Assembly: GCA_905182995.1 (NCBI GenBank)
Contig: CAJJDP010000062.1
Span: 434,001 to 498,000, forward strand
DNA: 64,000 nt
Source: Paramecium octaurelia
Taxonomy: Eukaryota; Ciliophora; Oligohymenophorea; Peniculida; Parameciidae
Direction: 5' to 3'
In this document: positions 25,862-38,640 of the stretch, in pieces
Layout of the letters: the number at the start of each line of letters is the position of its first letter
Numbering within the stretch: the stretch's first letter is position 1
The notes under the pieces: generated by a model
Databases searched by the model: none
The model's input: the letters and a program-made list of their open reading frames with translations, nothing else
Told to the model about the DNA's origin: nothing
Made by a program: the position numbers and the translations under genes

Positions 25862-26818
25862 ATAGATCTTGTTACTTTTAATTTTCTTTAATTTTGATTT
25901 TTTATCTACTTATATCAATGATTATTATTCAAATTTTAGTTTCTTATTGTGGATCTAATTACTCTTTTGATAGATTCATAGACTTGTAACAATGTTTAAA
26001 ACATATTGTAATTGTTTCAGATTTAGTAGACTGACCAATGATTCTAAAAAAGAGTTGGGATAGTCCATTGAATGACCTTATTACATAATTGATATAATAG
26101 ATATGTATTACCTACAACTATTAAACAAATTTATCCAAATTGAAATTATATCAAAAAATCAAATTATTCCTTATAACAAAAAATTCCTTCAAAACAAAAG
26201 AATAAAAATTTAGATTATATTGTTTTGAATTCTATTACTTTTCATCAGTTTTAAGAATATAATTTTAGATTTCAATATCATTTTTTTTCATTTATATTAT
26301 ATATTTCAATAAAATCCTTTCGTGTTGGGAAAAGGAGGATTTAGGATTAGAACAATTTATTTACTTTTAGTATACTTTTATGCAATCAAAAATATGCATT
26401 AATTACTGATAGAAAAAATATGTAAAATTATTTTCATAGAAAAGAATATTTTATTTGATTTTAGTATAAAATTATCTAAATCAATTATTTAAAATTTTAA
26501 CTAATAATTCATGCTTATATGATAGTTATATAAACCTTTATATTAAAGTGATCATTCAGTTAGAGCCAATCAATCTTCTTGAATAAGAATTAATCCAAAT
26601 TTCAATGATGGTAAAATAAATGATACAAATTATGTTAAAATTAAATAGAATAAAATTACTTAAAAAAAGAATTAATAATTTCAAAGAATTAAATTTTTGA
26701 TTTTAGTATATTGTAGTAAAGACAAATTCTTTTATAAAAAAATATTAAGGAGATTATTATTTTTGATTTTAATGCTATAATTTAATTAACTCTCTAATTT
26801 AAGCCAAATATAATCTTC
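25862..26818. other. AT-rich intergenic with a recurring motif
   Basis: No gene seen. A short motif close to AAGAATATTTTTTGATTTTAGTATAAATT recurs in diverged copies (see the repeat entry). This stretch and 26981-27723 together make the least gene-like part of the window. Confidence 0.5.
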
Positions 26819-27472
26819 TCAATCAGATGGTTTAGTTAGTTTGTGTATAGTTTCATTTTAAGGCTTCTTTTGATATTTTTTAATCCTTCTATTGGCTTGT
26901 TAATGCATAGTCTCCAGGATTTCATCAATAATTTCTTGATACATATTGTGTTATATAGATTGGTCATTGATTTATAACATTATGCAAGACTAACAAGGAA
27001 ATTAAAGGTGATTTATAATGAAAACGCTAATACCTTTTCATTTGAAAGTGTTTATTCGAGTATTTTAAGTATATTAGCTAAATTGTTTTCTAAATAAATT
27101 AATTATATAAATGAAAAAGTGTAGAATTAATTGGCTTTCTAAAATTATTGAATTTCCAAGCATTTAATAATTTAAATTAAACTCTAAATTTTAAAGGCTT
27201 AATTATTTGGTCAGGTCAATTATGAAGAAATATAAATTTTGAATAATTATCCTTTTCGTAAAATATAACGAATATATTAAAGTTCATGCGTTAAAATTGT
27301 TTGATTAAATTATAATTAATATAGAGGTAGTTTCTTAGACTAGGTTGAATTATAAAATACGGATTCAAAGACTAATATTCGATTTAAGTTCTTGCCCAAC
27401 TTAAATAACTAAAATTTTAGCCAAATAATTATCTCATTACTAAGAATATTTTTTTGGATTTCAATATAAATT
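26253..27472 (+). repeat. Dispersed diverged motif, five copies
   Basis: Copies at about 26253-26279, 26442-26472, 26692-26712, 26748-26778 and 27442-27472 share the core TTTTGATTTTAGTATA with T/C and G/A variation, most preceded by AAGAATAT. All lie on the same strand in otherwise empty DNA. In such AT-rich sequence chance matches are likely to inflate the count. Confidence 0.3.
26819..26980 (-). CDS. Hypothetical mini-protein, 53 aa
   Basis: A frame from ATG 26980 to TGA 26819 within empty DNA. The product is a charged helix pair (NMYQEIIDEILETMHQQANRRIKKYQKK), very unlike the AT-biased flanks in composition. No intron. It could be a real short gene or the best-preserved exon of a lost gene. 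Confidence 0.4.
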
Positions 27473-27723
27473 ATTTCTTATACGAATTATATAGAAATTT
27501 TTATAGTGTCAAATTTCTTGTGACTAAAATATTGTAAAATGAAATCAAATTAGAATATTGCCCTTGTCTGAGGTGCTCGCGTGTAGAATAAAGAAATATA
27601 AACAGAATTTTATAATTTAATATAATTATACAAATAATTCTTGTATGCATATCTATTTTAGGATATAAGAATTTCCAATCCTTATTTAAGTTGAAATAAT
27701 TGTTAGATGATCTAATAAATAAA
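26981..27723. other. Intergenic, no clear gene
   Basis: AT-rich, with short interrupted protein-like pieces near 27223-27340 that do not join. Upstream region of the GST gene. Confidence 0.45.
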
Positions 27724-28442
27724 ATGTCAATTTAATTATATTTCAATCCCATCTCATAACCATCAAGAGCTGTACACGCACTATTGGTACTTGGTAAAAT
27801 CCCCCATGATTTACACGTCATTGATTTGATGAAACAAGAGCAAAATACTCCAGAATACAGAAAGATATCCCCAACCGGTAACGTACCCTCAATTGTTGAT
27901 GGAGATGTTGTCTTGTTCGAATCCCACACTATATTAAAATATTTAGCTAAGAAATTCAAGCTTGAAAAGTTCTACCCATCTGACATTGTTGAATAAGCCA
28001 GACTTGATTAATATCTTGATTGGCATCACACAGGAACCAGAAATGTTACAATAACAGCCAGAGATTTTGTATTCCTTCCAAAACTCTTCGGAAAGCCAGC
28101 TCCAGAAAATAAGGATGAAAGATTCAAAGAATTAGCATGGTATCTTTCGGCCTTTGAAGAGATCTTCTTGGGAGGTGGAAAACATAAATACATATTGGGA
28201 TTTGCCGAACCAACTATTGCTGATTTGAGGTAAATAATTATATATAATTTTTTAGTGCAATCTGTGAATTGACATCATTATTGCTACTCAATTTTGATCT
28301 TACTCCTCATCCTCACCTTCATCAATACATTAAACATATCCTTTCAATTCCTGAGGTTAAAGAGGTCCATCAAGCTGCTTTTGGATTTACCTAAAAATTC
28401 ACAGAAAACTTAAGATAAGAGTTTGTCGATCTTATCTAATGA
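27724..28442 (+). CDS. Glutathione S-transferase, theta-like
   Basis: 230 aa, one 26-nt intron at 28230-28255. The N-terminal thioredoxin-like domain has FNPISQPSRAVHALL, with the serine of the theta-class SQPSRA motif at the glutathione thiol, the cis-proline in GNVPSIVD, and the glutathione-binding E-S pair in LFESHTILKYLA. The C-terminal helical domain has the N-capping region FAEPTIADLSAICE (consensus ADLS/AxxE). Full length. It conjugates glutathione to electrophiles or has peroxidase activity; cytosolic. The start matches the family, only 9 residues before SQPSR. Confidence 0.95.
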
Positions 28443-28719
28443 GTTATAAATAACAAAATAAACAAACAATTTCCTAATTCCATATTCTTTATCATTTTTA
28501 CATTATTGTCATTTTCAACAATAATTCAAGTTTCTTTTAATATAAGTTATCATTGAATTCGTCATTCAAACTCTAATAGAAATGATTCTAGAGCAATTCT
28601 CTATTAAATTTGTTTTAATTATTAATAATACTCTTATTCGTTAATATTTTCTTTAATAAATAAAATTGAAAAAAAAGAAAGAAATCTGACTATTTTATAT
28701 GTTAAGGACATTCAAGTCA

Positions 28720-29026
28720 TCATTTAGCATCCTACTTCTTTCGTTGTCTTCTTTATTCAACTTGCTTCTTTCTTTCCTCTTCAACAAGGTCTTTTCTTCC
28801 AGCATGCCAATTTGGACCCTTTCTCTTTTATTATGGTCCTTAAGCAGAGGTTGCGGCTGATCCAAATCTATTCAATATTATCCACAATTATTTACCTTCT
28901 ATTAAAGCAGATTCTTTTGTAGGCTCTTCCTTTTGGAATCTTGTGTCTTCTCACTTATTTTTCAACTTTTGGTGTTTACTTTCTGACCTTACCGGCTTTT
29001 GCCAATGTTCCATGTAGTTTTCCCAT
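28720..29026 (-). CDS. RPS30: Ribosomal protein eS30, stand-alone, extended C-terminus
   Basis: 92 aa, one 28-nt intron inside the NRRF motif. The start MGKLHGTLAKAGKVRKQTPK and the core GRAYKR and NRRF are diagnostic of eS30 of the small subunit. There is no ubiquitin-like FUBI fusion, as usual in protists. The C-terminal half after GPN differs from other eS30 proteins: the usual short K-rich end is followed by WHAGRKDLVEEERKKQVEQRRQRKK, a charged helix of about 25 residues. Its length exceeds the standard eS30 core of about 60 aa. Confidence 0.9.
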
Positions 29027-29256
29027 GCAAGTGTTAAATTAATAAATTAATTATATGTAATTCTTTATTAAAATTTACAAAAATAAATAATACCCTCCAA
29101 TATCATGTATACATCATAATAAACCCTATTTATTCAAAGTCTGCACTTAATCATCTATGTTAATTTGATGTATGTTTATTATAATGAATTATAAATAAGT
29201 CACTTTTTGTTATATACTTCTAATCTTCATAGATTTAGATTAAATATTTCAAAGAT

Positions 29257-30353
29257 TCATTTTTTAATTTATTGGTCATCAATTTCAAGATTTTTATCGT
29301 GTCCACAATGCATATATGAGGTACTAGAATCCTTAATTAGTAATTCCATTTCTAAATAAACTAATGCTCTTATTTTTTAAATTGTTCTTGAAAATGCTTC
29401 ACAGAATTATTTAATATAATCATCTGTTAATTTTCTAGCATTTAAGTTAATTATCTTAAGATTCTCTGATCAATTCATCGCTTTGATAATTTTCTTTAAT
29501 TCATTCATTTTTTTTAGACAATGCTGGATGAATTTAGATCTATTTCAATTCATCAAATATCTTTTTTGTAAGACATTATTCTTTCTATTGCGAATTGCCG
29601 ATCTGAGCTGAACTAAAAACATTCTTTTGGTTTTTTTCACACCTATAAAAACAATGCTAATCAATTTATTTAGCTTCCTATAAATAATAATAATGAAAAA
29701 ATCTATGCATAAATGCTCTTCTAATTAGCATCTAAAAAGGACATGAATAGGTCTGTGATATAAATTAAAAAGTCTTAAACATAACTATCAAAAAATACTA
29801 CATCTTGGTACAAGCTCATCCATCTAAAATTAAAAATCAATTTGTAATAAGCAAAATGGAGATTATTCATACTTCATGTCTATCTGGCTGAGTAACTCCA
29901 TTTTTCCCATTCTAATGTTGTAATGAGATTATTGAATTTATTTTCAATTTTCTACAATATCTCATCTCTTTTATTTTTAGCTTTGGGATATGGTATTTTA
30001 TATAGAGATAGGAATTAATTAAGAATCTTAAAATTTATTTTTAGAAATTTTAGAGTTGAATTATTCTTGTATACACTAAGCTATTGAGTTTCAAAAGATC
30101 ATTCTATTTTGGTTTTTATTTTAATTAGAATAAGGTTGTATTGATAGAAAAGCCATCGATCTAACATTCCTAGAGTGTTCTGGAATGCTAAATATGAACA
30201 TTACTCATCCGCAGGAAATCTGAAATGCCCTTCTTAAGATTTTATACACTACTCACAGACAGTGTGCCCGCATTCATTTAACAAGCTTGGCAAGTGCATA
30301 GCCTAATCGAACTCTATAGAGCACAATCTACAATTCAGAAATTGCTCATTCAT
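29257..30353 (-). pseudogene. Decayed RING-finger protein gene
   Basis: The start encodes a RING finger: NCRLCSIEFDQ, then NECGHTVCEQC; the last pair of metal ligands, expected near GHFRFPADEQ, is not intact. Downstream, pieces in shifting frames are coherent: a coiled part (KNKRDEILQKIENKFNNL) and a long end piece (LNARKLTDDYIKQFCEAF ... SYMHCGHDKNLEI) with an in-frame TGA just before SENLKIIN. Ciliates have many RING plus helical proteins of this build acting as ubiquitin ligases. Several breaks cannot be explained by GT..AG introns, so I read it as a pseudogene. Borders are those of the first ATG and the last TGA. Confidence 0.65.
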
Positions 30354-30544
30354 TTTTCGCTATTAATTGATTATTATAAATTCTAAATTAAACTAATAAA
30401 GAATATTCCTATTTATTCAACTATTACGAATTTAAACCCTTCCTTACAAGTTAAAAGCCAAAGACTTTTAATAATTGGAATTCAAGTTAAATATAAAAAT
30501 AACAGTAAAAAAAAATTAATATAAATATTCAAAATTAAAAAGAA

Positions 30545-31448
30545 ATGAATGATGAAAGGATTTAGTTTTTAGAATGGAAGAATGAAAAAGCAATTTTGCA
30601 ATAGAAAATTTAAATTTAAGAGATGTTTATATAGGAAGCTAAGGAAAGAGAGGAGAACTTAAGAAAAATGAATGAAATCTTCATTAATACATTGAATCAA
30701 CAATAAAATGATAATGTTGTTCAGAAGTTCTAAAAAAATTATGAATAGGTTGAGATAGAAAAAAAGTAGGACATCATAAATGCTTAATAAATTTAAATAA
30801 AGTTATTCGAGGGTAAATTGGCTGAAAAAGAACATCAAATTAATTAAATTTAAAAAAACTATGAAAAAGAAATTGAAAAACTACAAAAAAGGATTGTAGA
30901 ATTAGAGTATTTATCTTGCAATAAAGAAAACATCAATTATTAAAACATAATTGAATATTAAGTAAATCAATAATATGATGATGAAAAAGCACTTCAATAA
31001 CGAAAAAGGAATTAGAGCCCATCTCATCCAACAACCAGGATTAGGGTGAGTCAACAATAACAATAACTATAATAAATTTCGAACAATAAATTTGATGAAT
31101 CTACCTGCACAAATTAAGATTCAACTGATATTTCTGGATTCTTAAATAGAATTAATCCTAACCTATAAAGACAAATGAAAGATATCTAAAATAAACTTTA
31201 CAACACAAAAAAGAAGTTAACCACAACTACAGAACAGGAAACCTCATTTATACGTTAGTCAATTCAAAAAATAAAAAATGTATTTATTACAAAGTGATGT
31301 TTAGCGATCTAGGAATCATTCTATTTCTATAAACGAGAATCCATATTGTGAATAGAGATCAACATGGGATGATTAAGTTGAATATAGAACCAATCAAACA
31401 AATTAGACAAACTAATCTTTGATGTGTAATGGATTTAGATTTTCTTGA
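30545..31448 (+). CDS. Coiled-coil protein, 292 aa
   Basis: Two exons with a 25-nt intron after KIKN. Residues 1-160 are one coiled coil rich in Glu/Lys/Gln/Asn (NEKAILQQKIQIQEMF, EKEIEKLQKRIVELEYL). The C-terminal half is Ser/Thr/Asn/Gln rich and disordered. No domain. Divergent from the RING pseudogene across 190 bp. Could be a cytoskeletal linker; not recognised. Confidence 0.75.
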
Positions 31449-31564
31449 ATACAACTATATAATTAATAAGATATCAATAACTTTGAAAACTTCTTAGAAT
31501 ACTAGGATCATTTCACTATTTTATTAGATTTTATTATATTGTTATATAATTTATCGAAATAATA

Positions 31565-33230
31565 ATGTATTAGACTGAAACAAAATCATCTCTATACGCA
31601 TCGAAATTAATTTAACAGACAAATTATTCAGCTCTTTCATCATTGCCGAAAACATACATAAGACAAGTGTAAGCAGAGGGTAAACTAATTTTTACTAATC
31701 GTTTAGGAGAAATATTTATGGCTGCTCCTTAAAAATGTGCAAACATCTGGAAAGAGTTTAGAAAAAATGATTTTACATAAGTTTAAATACCATATAAAAC
31801 AGCTCTTTAAGTTTTTGATGCATGTAAAGAGGATTTTTAAATGATGTTAAAGATCTCTAATGGAAAGGATTTCTTTGATTTATTTGATTAAGACAATGAT
31901 GGGTAATGAAATTATATTTTAATTTAGATATTTAAATGAAGATGAATAAATTCTAGTGTTCAGCATAATAAAAGAGAAAATGCAATAAGTTGCAAATCTC
32001 CTGCTATAAATATAATAATATGTTCCTTTCAAATAATTGATGAAAGCCATAAGAACATTAGAATAAAATATCTGTGAATACTAAGACATCTTAAGATAGA
32101 AGATCTATAAATAAGAAGTGGCGACTTATAAGGAAATTGGACTTGAAAAACTGGATGACTTCTATGAGAAGTACTATAATCATTTCCAATAATTTGAGAA
32201 TCAGAAAAAAATAAGAATGTATAGATTACCATGATGTTTAATTAGATAAATGCAGATTTAGAAATAACAGGAAGAAATGGGACAGTTGGAAGATAAATTA
32301 TCAAAAAACACTGAATTTTTAAAGGTAAAGCCTAAAAGAAAACTAAAAGATTTATAAACATAGGAAAAATTAGTGTCCTTAGATGAAAGAGTGGAAGAAG
32401 CCATGGATTTTCGTAGAGAACTAAAAAATATGGAAAAAGCAGAATAAGAAAGAGTGGCTTCTGAGTAGGAAAAACGTATTGAAAGTCAAAAGGACGAATT
32501 ATAACGCAAGCATCAAAAGCAAATGGAGCAATTAAAAGCTAAATTAATAGAGTAAGAACACAAATTAATCATTTAACTTAAAAAGGAATATAATGTGCTG
32601 TTGAAATAAATTGGATTGCACAGCAATGAGATCGAGAGAATTTAATCTTCAGCTACTCAGCATGCAATTCGAAAAGGAGAAACAGAAGGAGAACTTAAAA
32701 GAATGAAAGAGAGAGCAAGAATATAGAATTATATTATTGGAGATACTAAAAGAACGATGACTCCTAAGCCATAATAATTAAACTCATCAACCTATGAAGA
32801 TACAGTCAGTTCATCTCCAAGATCTCCAGCTGTTCATAATAAATACGATAGAGCAGCACATGAAATCAAAGTTCTAATTCATAAATAAAATTACACTTCC
32901 TTTTATATTAAAAAAAAATATGGGGCCGTATTACATTTTAAATGATATCTAATTAGGACCTGCCAGTAAATTACAAACCTGAACCATATAAATTATAAGG
33001 CGACAATCATGATCGAATTGAAAAGATACTATCTGTAAAAAAGAAGAACCCCCATGATGTACTACCCTCCTTGACATAATAGTACGATGAAAATCTTAAA
33101 GAATTAGTAATCAGAAAATTAATATTTATAGGATAAAGGGAGTACTTAAAAATCAGAATAAGAACTAATATAGGAAAGATTAAAAAAGAAATAGTTTATA
33201 TTAGAAAAACTGGAAGAATCCACTCATTGA
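31565..33230 (+). CDS. Coiled-coil protein with one EF-hand, 519 aa
   Basis: Four introns (25, 27, 29, 25 nt) and a coding length divisible by three. Residues near 110-125 hold a canonical EF-hand loop (DQDNDGYLNEDE) split by the first intron within the glycine codon. The middle is a long coiled coil (EKRIESQKDELQRKHQKQMEQL), then a Ser/Pro linker and a final helical part (EQELIQERLKKKQFILEKLEES). If the third intron is not spliced, the protein would stop at 32945, and ATG 32942 would overlap that stop by ATGA; the single-gene reading with a phase-0 29-nt intron is simpler. A calcium-responsive structural protein is likely. Confidence 0.75.
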
Positions 33231-33582
33231 ATTTATAATTCATATCATTATTGAAGAGAATTCTCATTCATTAAAAATTATTTTGATCCCATCAAAATCT
33301 TATTTCTCCTTAAAAAACTAATTAATTTAATTAGGTTTTATGATGATCATAAAGATTATCTGTAAAAAAAATTTTAAATATTAGCCCCATAAGACTTATT
33401 TTATTTTGTTTAAACAAAATTAATAAGAGTTGATAGTTTTGCTTTCAAATCTACCCTCAAAGGTATTAAATATTAAGTAAAAAATTAACAGTCTTCATTT
33501 TTAAATACTTAAATTGGATATTATGATTAGTATAATCATTTTTATAAAATAGAATTTTGCTATGGAATATAAAAAATGAGTA
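33231..33582. other. Convergent intergenic, no gene seen
   Basis: Plus-strand frames here run on into the next gene and are its shadows. No independent feature was found. Confidence 0.45.
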
Positions 33583-36500
33583 TCAATAGTCTTGTCCTGC
33601 AATCAGGATTCTAACATGTCTATCAAATTAATCATCTAAGAATAGCACAGTCGATGGTATTAACAAAATAAATCTTCTAGCTAAAATTAAATCATTCCTT
33701 AAATTTTTCATCAAAATTAATATAAAATAAGTCATCAATAGCAATGAATATATTATAAAAATAATCGAGATTGTATTGCATATAGTAATTTACTATTCTG
33801 TTACGTTGACCATGCCTAATTTAAATTATTTGCTCATCAGTTAAAATGCTCTTAATACAATAAGACTACCCTCGTTTTCATATTTATTATATTCCACTCT
33901 TTATGTAAAATTGTTAATCTACATCTGATTTGAAATAGAGTTTGATATGAATTTTAGAGTAGGAAATAATCCTAAAAGCAAACTACCTTATAATGATTTA
34001 TCACAATATTATTTTAAAAACCCCAAATTTTGATCCCCCAATACTATACAGATATTATTTTCTTATAATGATTAAAAGAAGATGAAGAAATCTTCAGAAG
34101 TTTAATATTAACTGGAATCAAAATTATATGAGAATTGGAGGAATTTAGATATTGTTTATAAACCAGTATTAATTGTAAAATAAAACTGCTCTTTATCAAA
34201 AGGTCTCAAGTAAGGATAACTTGAAAAGGACAATCCAAAATCTCTATTTCTATAAAGAGTTCCAGCATATAATGACATATCTTAGATTAATTTGTAGGCA
34301 TCTGCAGTGGCTGAATATTTCTTTAAATATTCTCCAATTTGAATATTTGATACCAAACTCAACCCAAAAAACACCATCCAGCCGATTATTACAAAAATAA
34401 ATTTCATACCAAAAGATATCTTTTAGAACTATTATTAAATTTTTATATCCTTAATTTTTTATTATTCGTTTTCCTCTCTTTATTTTAATATATGATCTTC
34501 CTTTTATTCGATACTAAACTAGTATTAAAATAATAAATCGCTACTTTTACTTAACACCTTTAAAATATAATTTAATCTTTCCAATTCCTATTCCATTTTA
34601 AAACATGAACAATATTTAAATAGACCTACAAATTAATCTAATTTTGAGTTGAATATCCTAAAATAAAATAAACTTCCAAATAATGGACAAATATTGACCA
34701 TTAGATAAATGATCCAAATCATATTCCACTTATTGTTGACTTCTATACTTCGATTTTTAGAATATTCATAAACTTCCATAGTCAATTCCTCCAACCAAAA
34801 ATGAAAAGTATATATATTTGCAAACTGATACACTTAATATGTTTAATTAGCTGTGCTTAACCTTGCCTCAAATCTCAACTTGAAGTCATAATAATATGAT
34901 AGAGTAGCCATTAATGCTTCTCTAATATTTTAAGTTGTCGGTTACGTTTAAGCACCATTATCCTTCATATAGTACACAGTAATATTCTTGTCTATTAAAA
35001 ATGGAGTCAAGTATTAGTTGCTCAACCAATATATAAATCCTTCTTTGAATTCATAGTAACCAATTCCAACATTCTCATACAAAGGATCTGTAAGTTCTTT
35101 GAACTCCGCTTGAGTAATTTTTCCTACAGTTAAAAATGAATTATAAGTGATTATGGGTTGCCTAATTTACAGATACAAATCGTGAGGATTCATTATTCCT
35201 GCATGCAATTAGATCATATCTATTTCCCCTAGGAATCGATATAGATCTTCTTAGGCACTGACAAGAATAATAATAAAATAAGTTAATCCAATTATATATG
35301 TAAGTTCTTAAAGCAATATGAATAGTTTCAAGGTTGTTGGAGTAATAGGATCTATTAATTGAATTATGGCTTCATATTTTTTATAAAATATCAACTTTTT
35401 TATCCCACCAAATGCATTACTCGAAGAAGATTATTCTTTTTCTCTTTAGATATTCTAGGCCCGACCACTAATCTGTTACTTTGAATTTTTACTTTAAAAT
35501 TTTTCTTCTAACTCTTCTATTTTGATATTTTTTGATTACTAAATTGAAATCGATTTATCGCTTTCTTTATTAAAATAATCCTATTACATACCTTTTTGTT
35601 ATATTTATAAGGGTATCTAAGATTGATCCTACCAAGGAGCATTACTATAATTTGGACTAAGAATATTAATTTAAAGAAAGGACATATCTTATAATTAGTA
35701 TTGTTATTATTCATTTTTGATTTCCTCTATTTCTTAAGCTACTTTTTTAATCTATATAATTTCTTCTGAATTATCATCATAACATATTTTAAACTTATTT
35801 TATTATCGAGAAATGTTAGGGGATTAGGCAATAGCTTCATTTTCAGACAATTCTGATTACTCAAAAAACTCTTCTAAACCTTCCTGTTTTCTAAATCTAC
35901 TGGATGTGTATGACCTTTTTGTGTTTACTATTTAATTTGCTTCTTTTATTTCTATTATAAAATAATCATAACCAAAGACATCTTTATATTAAATATTTAT
36001 TTCTGCTTCAAAAGTGTATGTCTATTCTGGATTTAACCAAATAGTTGAATTTAATTACTATTTATTTTAAAATCTATTAACATCCTCATAAAATTCCTTT
36101 AGATATTCTTCCTTGATTAATCTCATTTCTGTAATTGTATTTTTCTATTTATCTTCTATAATTTTTTGAAAATTTGGTATCAAATACTCAATTGATAATT
36201 AAGTTGAATCCTATTTATTAAATTAACTATAATAATTTTAATCTAACCCTAGCTTATCAAAGAAACTCTCAGTTATACCTCCAAGTTTTTGATTAACATC
36301 AACTAACATATATGCCATTTGATTTTTACATTCTTCAAAAAACGCTGAAAATCTGTAATGATTTACATGGTCAAAATGAATATCAAATAAGAGTAAACAC
36401 TGTTTAATTAATAAATTATTAAACTTAAAGAAAGTTTTATTCTAATTTAGGTAAAATTTAGATTGGCTTGTTTACGTAAACCTTTACACTAATAAGCTAT

Positions 36501-38640
36501 GCTCATTTTTTATGGCCAAGGGAAGTAGATAATCAACATTAGTAAACTGTTTTGAATCTTCTGTCGATATTTAAAAAAATCTTAATGAATTTTCTGATTT
36601 ACTTGTTATCAACAAATTTTAATTATACTCTAACTCTATATTTAGATAAACCACTTATTTTGAAAAACAGGCTCCTTTAATATGAACATCAATATTTATT
36701 AGTTGTTCATCAGTAAGTGAAGTTAAATTGTTGATTTTTTAAGCATCAATATAATTATTTAGAATTTCTGCTTTATAAAATACCATCATAGATTATATTT
36801 TTTAGCTTGGAAATTATTGATACTTGTTATTTAATTTGTTTTCTAGACTTTGCTAGAGTTTACTAAGTTTTATTGCTTTTTCATACAATTGATATGCATC
36901 AATTGCTTTTTTAGTTGTAAATTACTGCATAAATGAGATTTTTTCATTAATCAACTAAATAATTGCACTTTTTAATCCTTGATTTCTTTATTCATTCCTA
37001 AGGAATAATTCAACCCCTAACTTCATATCGTTTTATTGCGATGAAGAATTGTTATTTGCATAAAATTTGAATTATAAATTTTCTTGTATTTGTCTCTTTA
37101 AATAGAGGGTTTTTGCAGTATCTGTTAATGATAATTAATGATTACCAATCAATAATAGCTTACTCCTCTTAAATTAATCTTTTTTAGCTATATCATTGAT
37201 ATCATCAGTATTAGATCGAAGAGATTTACTACATGCTGATTAATGACCAGAGTGTTTTTAAGTACTATTGATAGCACTACTTTGAACATCAGCATCTCCA
37301 ATAAAGCCCTTATATGTGATTTAAATTAATGTTTTATTGACCAATTAATTAATTGCAATTAACGCTAAATTGGAAAACCCAAAGTTATATAACAAGGCTA
37401 TGTAATGTAAGTCAAATCCTTTAATTTTTGAAATAGTTTTTACAAATTATTGTAATTTTTTTTAGATAAAGGCATCTAAATTTTGAGACGTTAATATATT
37501 TACATTACATGATTTTGCTTATATTTCATTTGTATGGTGATCAATTGATTTTCTCATCCAATGTAGAACTAAAGAATTATTGACAATTCTTTCACTGTAA
37601 GTTAGATCATCAGTAATAAGTCTTGATAAATAATACTTTATTATCTTCTGCTATTTTATATGTAAAATGTTATTGAAAGTGCTCTGCTCCCTCCTATTAT
37701 GGAATGACAATAATAATTTGCTTAATGAGATAAATATTATAATTATTCCAGCGTTTGTGAATTGGGATGCTAAATCTTATTGTAGACTCTTAATTAGCTG
37801 AAAAATTGATGTAATACAACCAAAAGACGATGTAATCAAACTGATTTTAGCTTTTGTTATATCAGTGTATGCATATTAGAAAACTTGGAAAATATTGATA
37901 AATGAGATTGTGAGTACTAGAAAACTTTACAGTGTCTACCCATTAATTTCCCCCTTAATAATACCATAAACAAAAATTTACAACACTTAAAGGATTATTT
38001 ACAGATAATCCAGAAACGTTTAATTGAATTTTTAGAATCTATTTACTTTTAAATCTATAGTCTCTCTGGTGAGCAATAAGTTGGTTATAAGGTTGATTAA
38101 TGTTAGCAATATAGAAAATACAATAAAAGTTATATAGTAAATAGAATGATTTTAGTTTAAGGATACAATTAATGATTGAGTGCATAACATTAAAAATGGA
38201 ACAAATAAATAGGTTATAAAAATTTGATAAAATATCGAACTAATCTTAAAGTAATAATTAGTTATTGTAAGTCTAAGGATTACTTGTTTGTTTTATAAAC
38301 CAATCAACATAAGCAAGGGTATAATAAACATTAAAATTTAAATTATGAGTGGTATAAAATAATACTGTAAGGATGAATTAAATTGAAAATTAATCAACTC
38401 ATCGATTCTGCTTAGGTATATGATAAATGACTCATAATTGATTTTACTTTCAAAAAATGTTAATCTCTAGGATTCAAATATAGGTACCCATAAAAATGTG
38501 ATAAATTATAGGTCACCTAACACGCTAATCAGATAAAATATTATCTTTTAAAGACTTACAAAATAATATAAATGAAGCAATCTTTCCAATAACAACACTT
38601 TCAGGTTGATTTATTTTTTCTTAATTAGTTTTGCAATCAT
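33583..38640 (-). CDS. Large multi-pass membrane protein, 1685 aa, intronless
   Basis: A single uninterrupted frame of 1686 codons read with TGA as the only stop. Residues 1 to about 330 carry a block of about six membrane helices (LYYFVSLQKIIFYLISVL, FYKISSIFYQIFITYLFVPF, and others). A long hydrophilic middle (about 340-1090) is Asn/Lys/Glu rich with helical parts. The C-terminal third has four more strongly hydrophobic helices near 1107, 1302, 1412 (KFIFVIIGWMVFFGL) and 1617 (ISIIFIIYSLLLMTYFILIL), spaced by 100-200 residue loops with Tyr-rich, probably non-cytosolic, segments. The plan resembles large ciliate membrane proteins of the PAS/TmcB (tiny macrocysts) type, but I do not see a PAS core, so the family is open. 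Confidence 0.8.

Noticed and set aside
33240-33810. A plus-strand frame of about 180 codons with protein-like content
   Set aside because: It has no start codon and lies opposite the 3' part of the 1685-aa membrane protein, which explains its composition.
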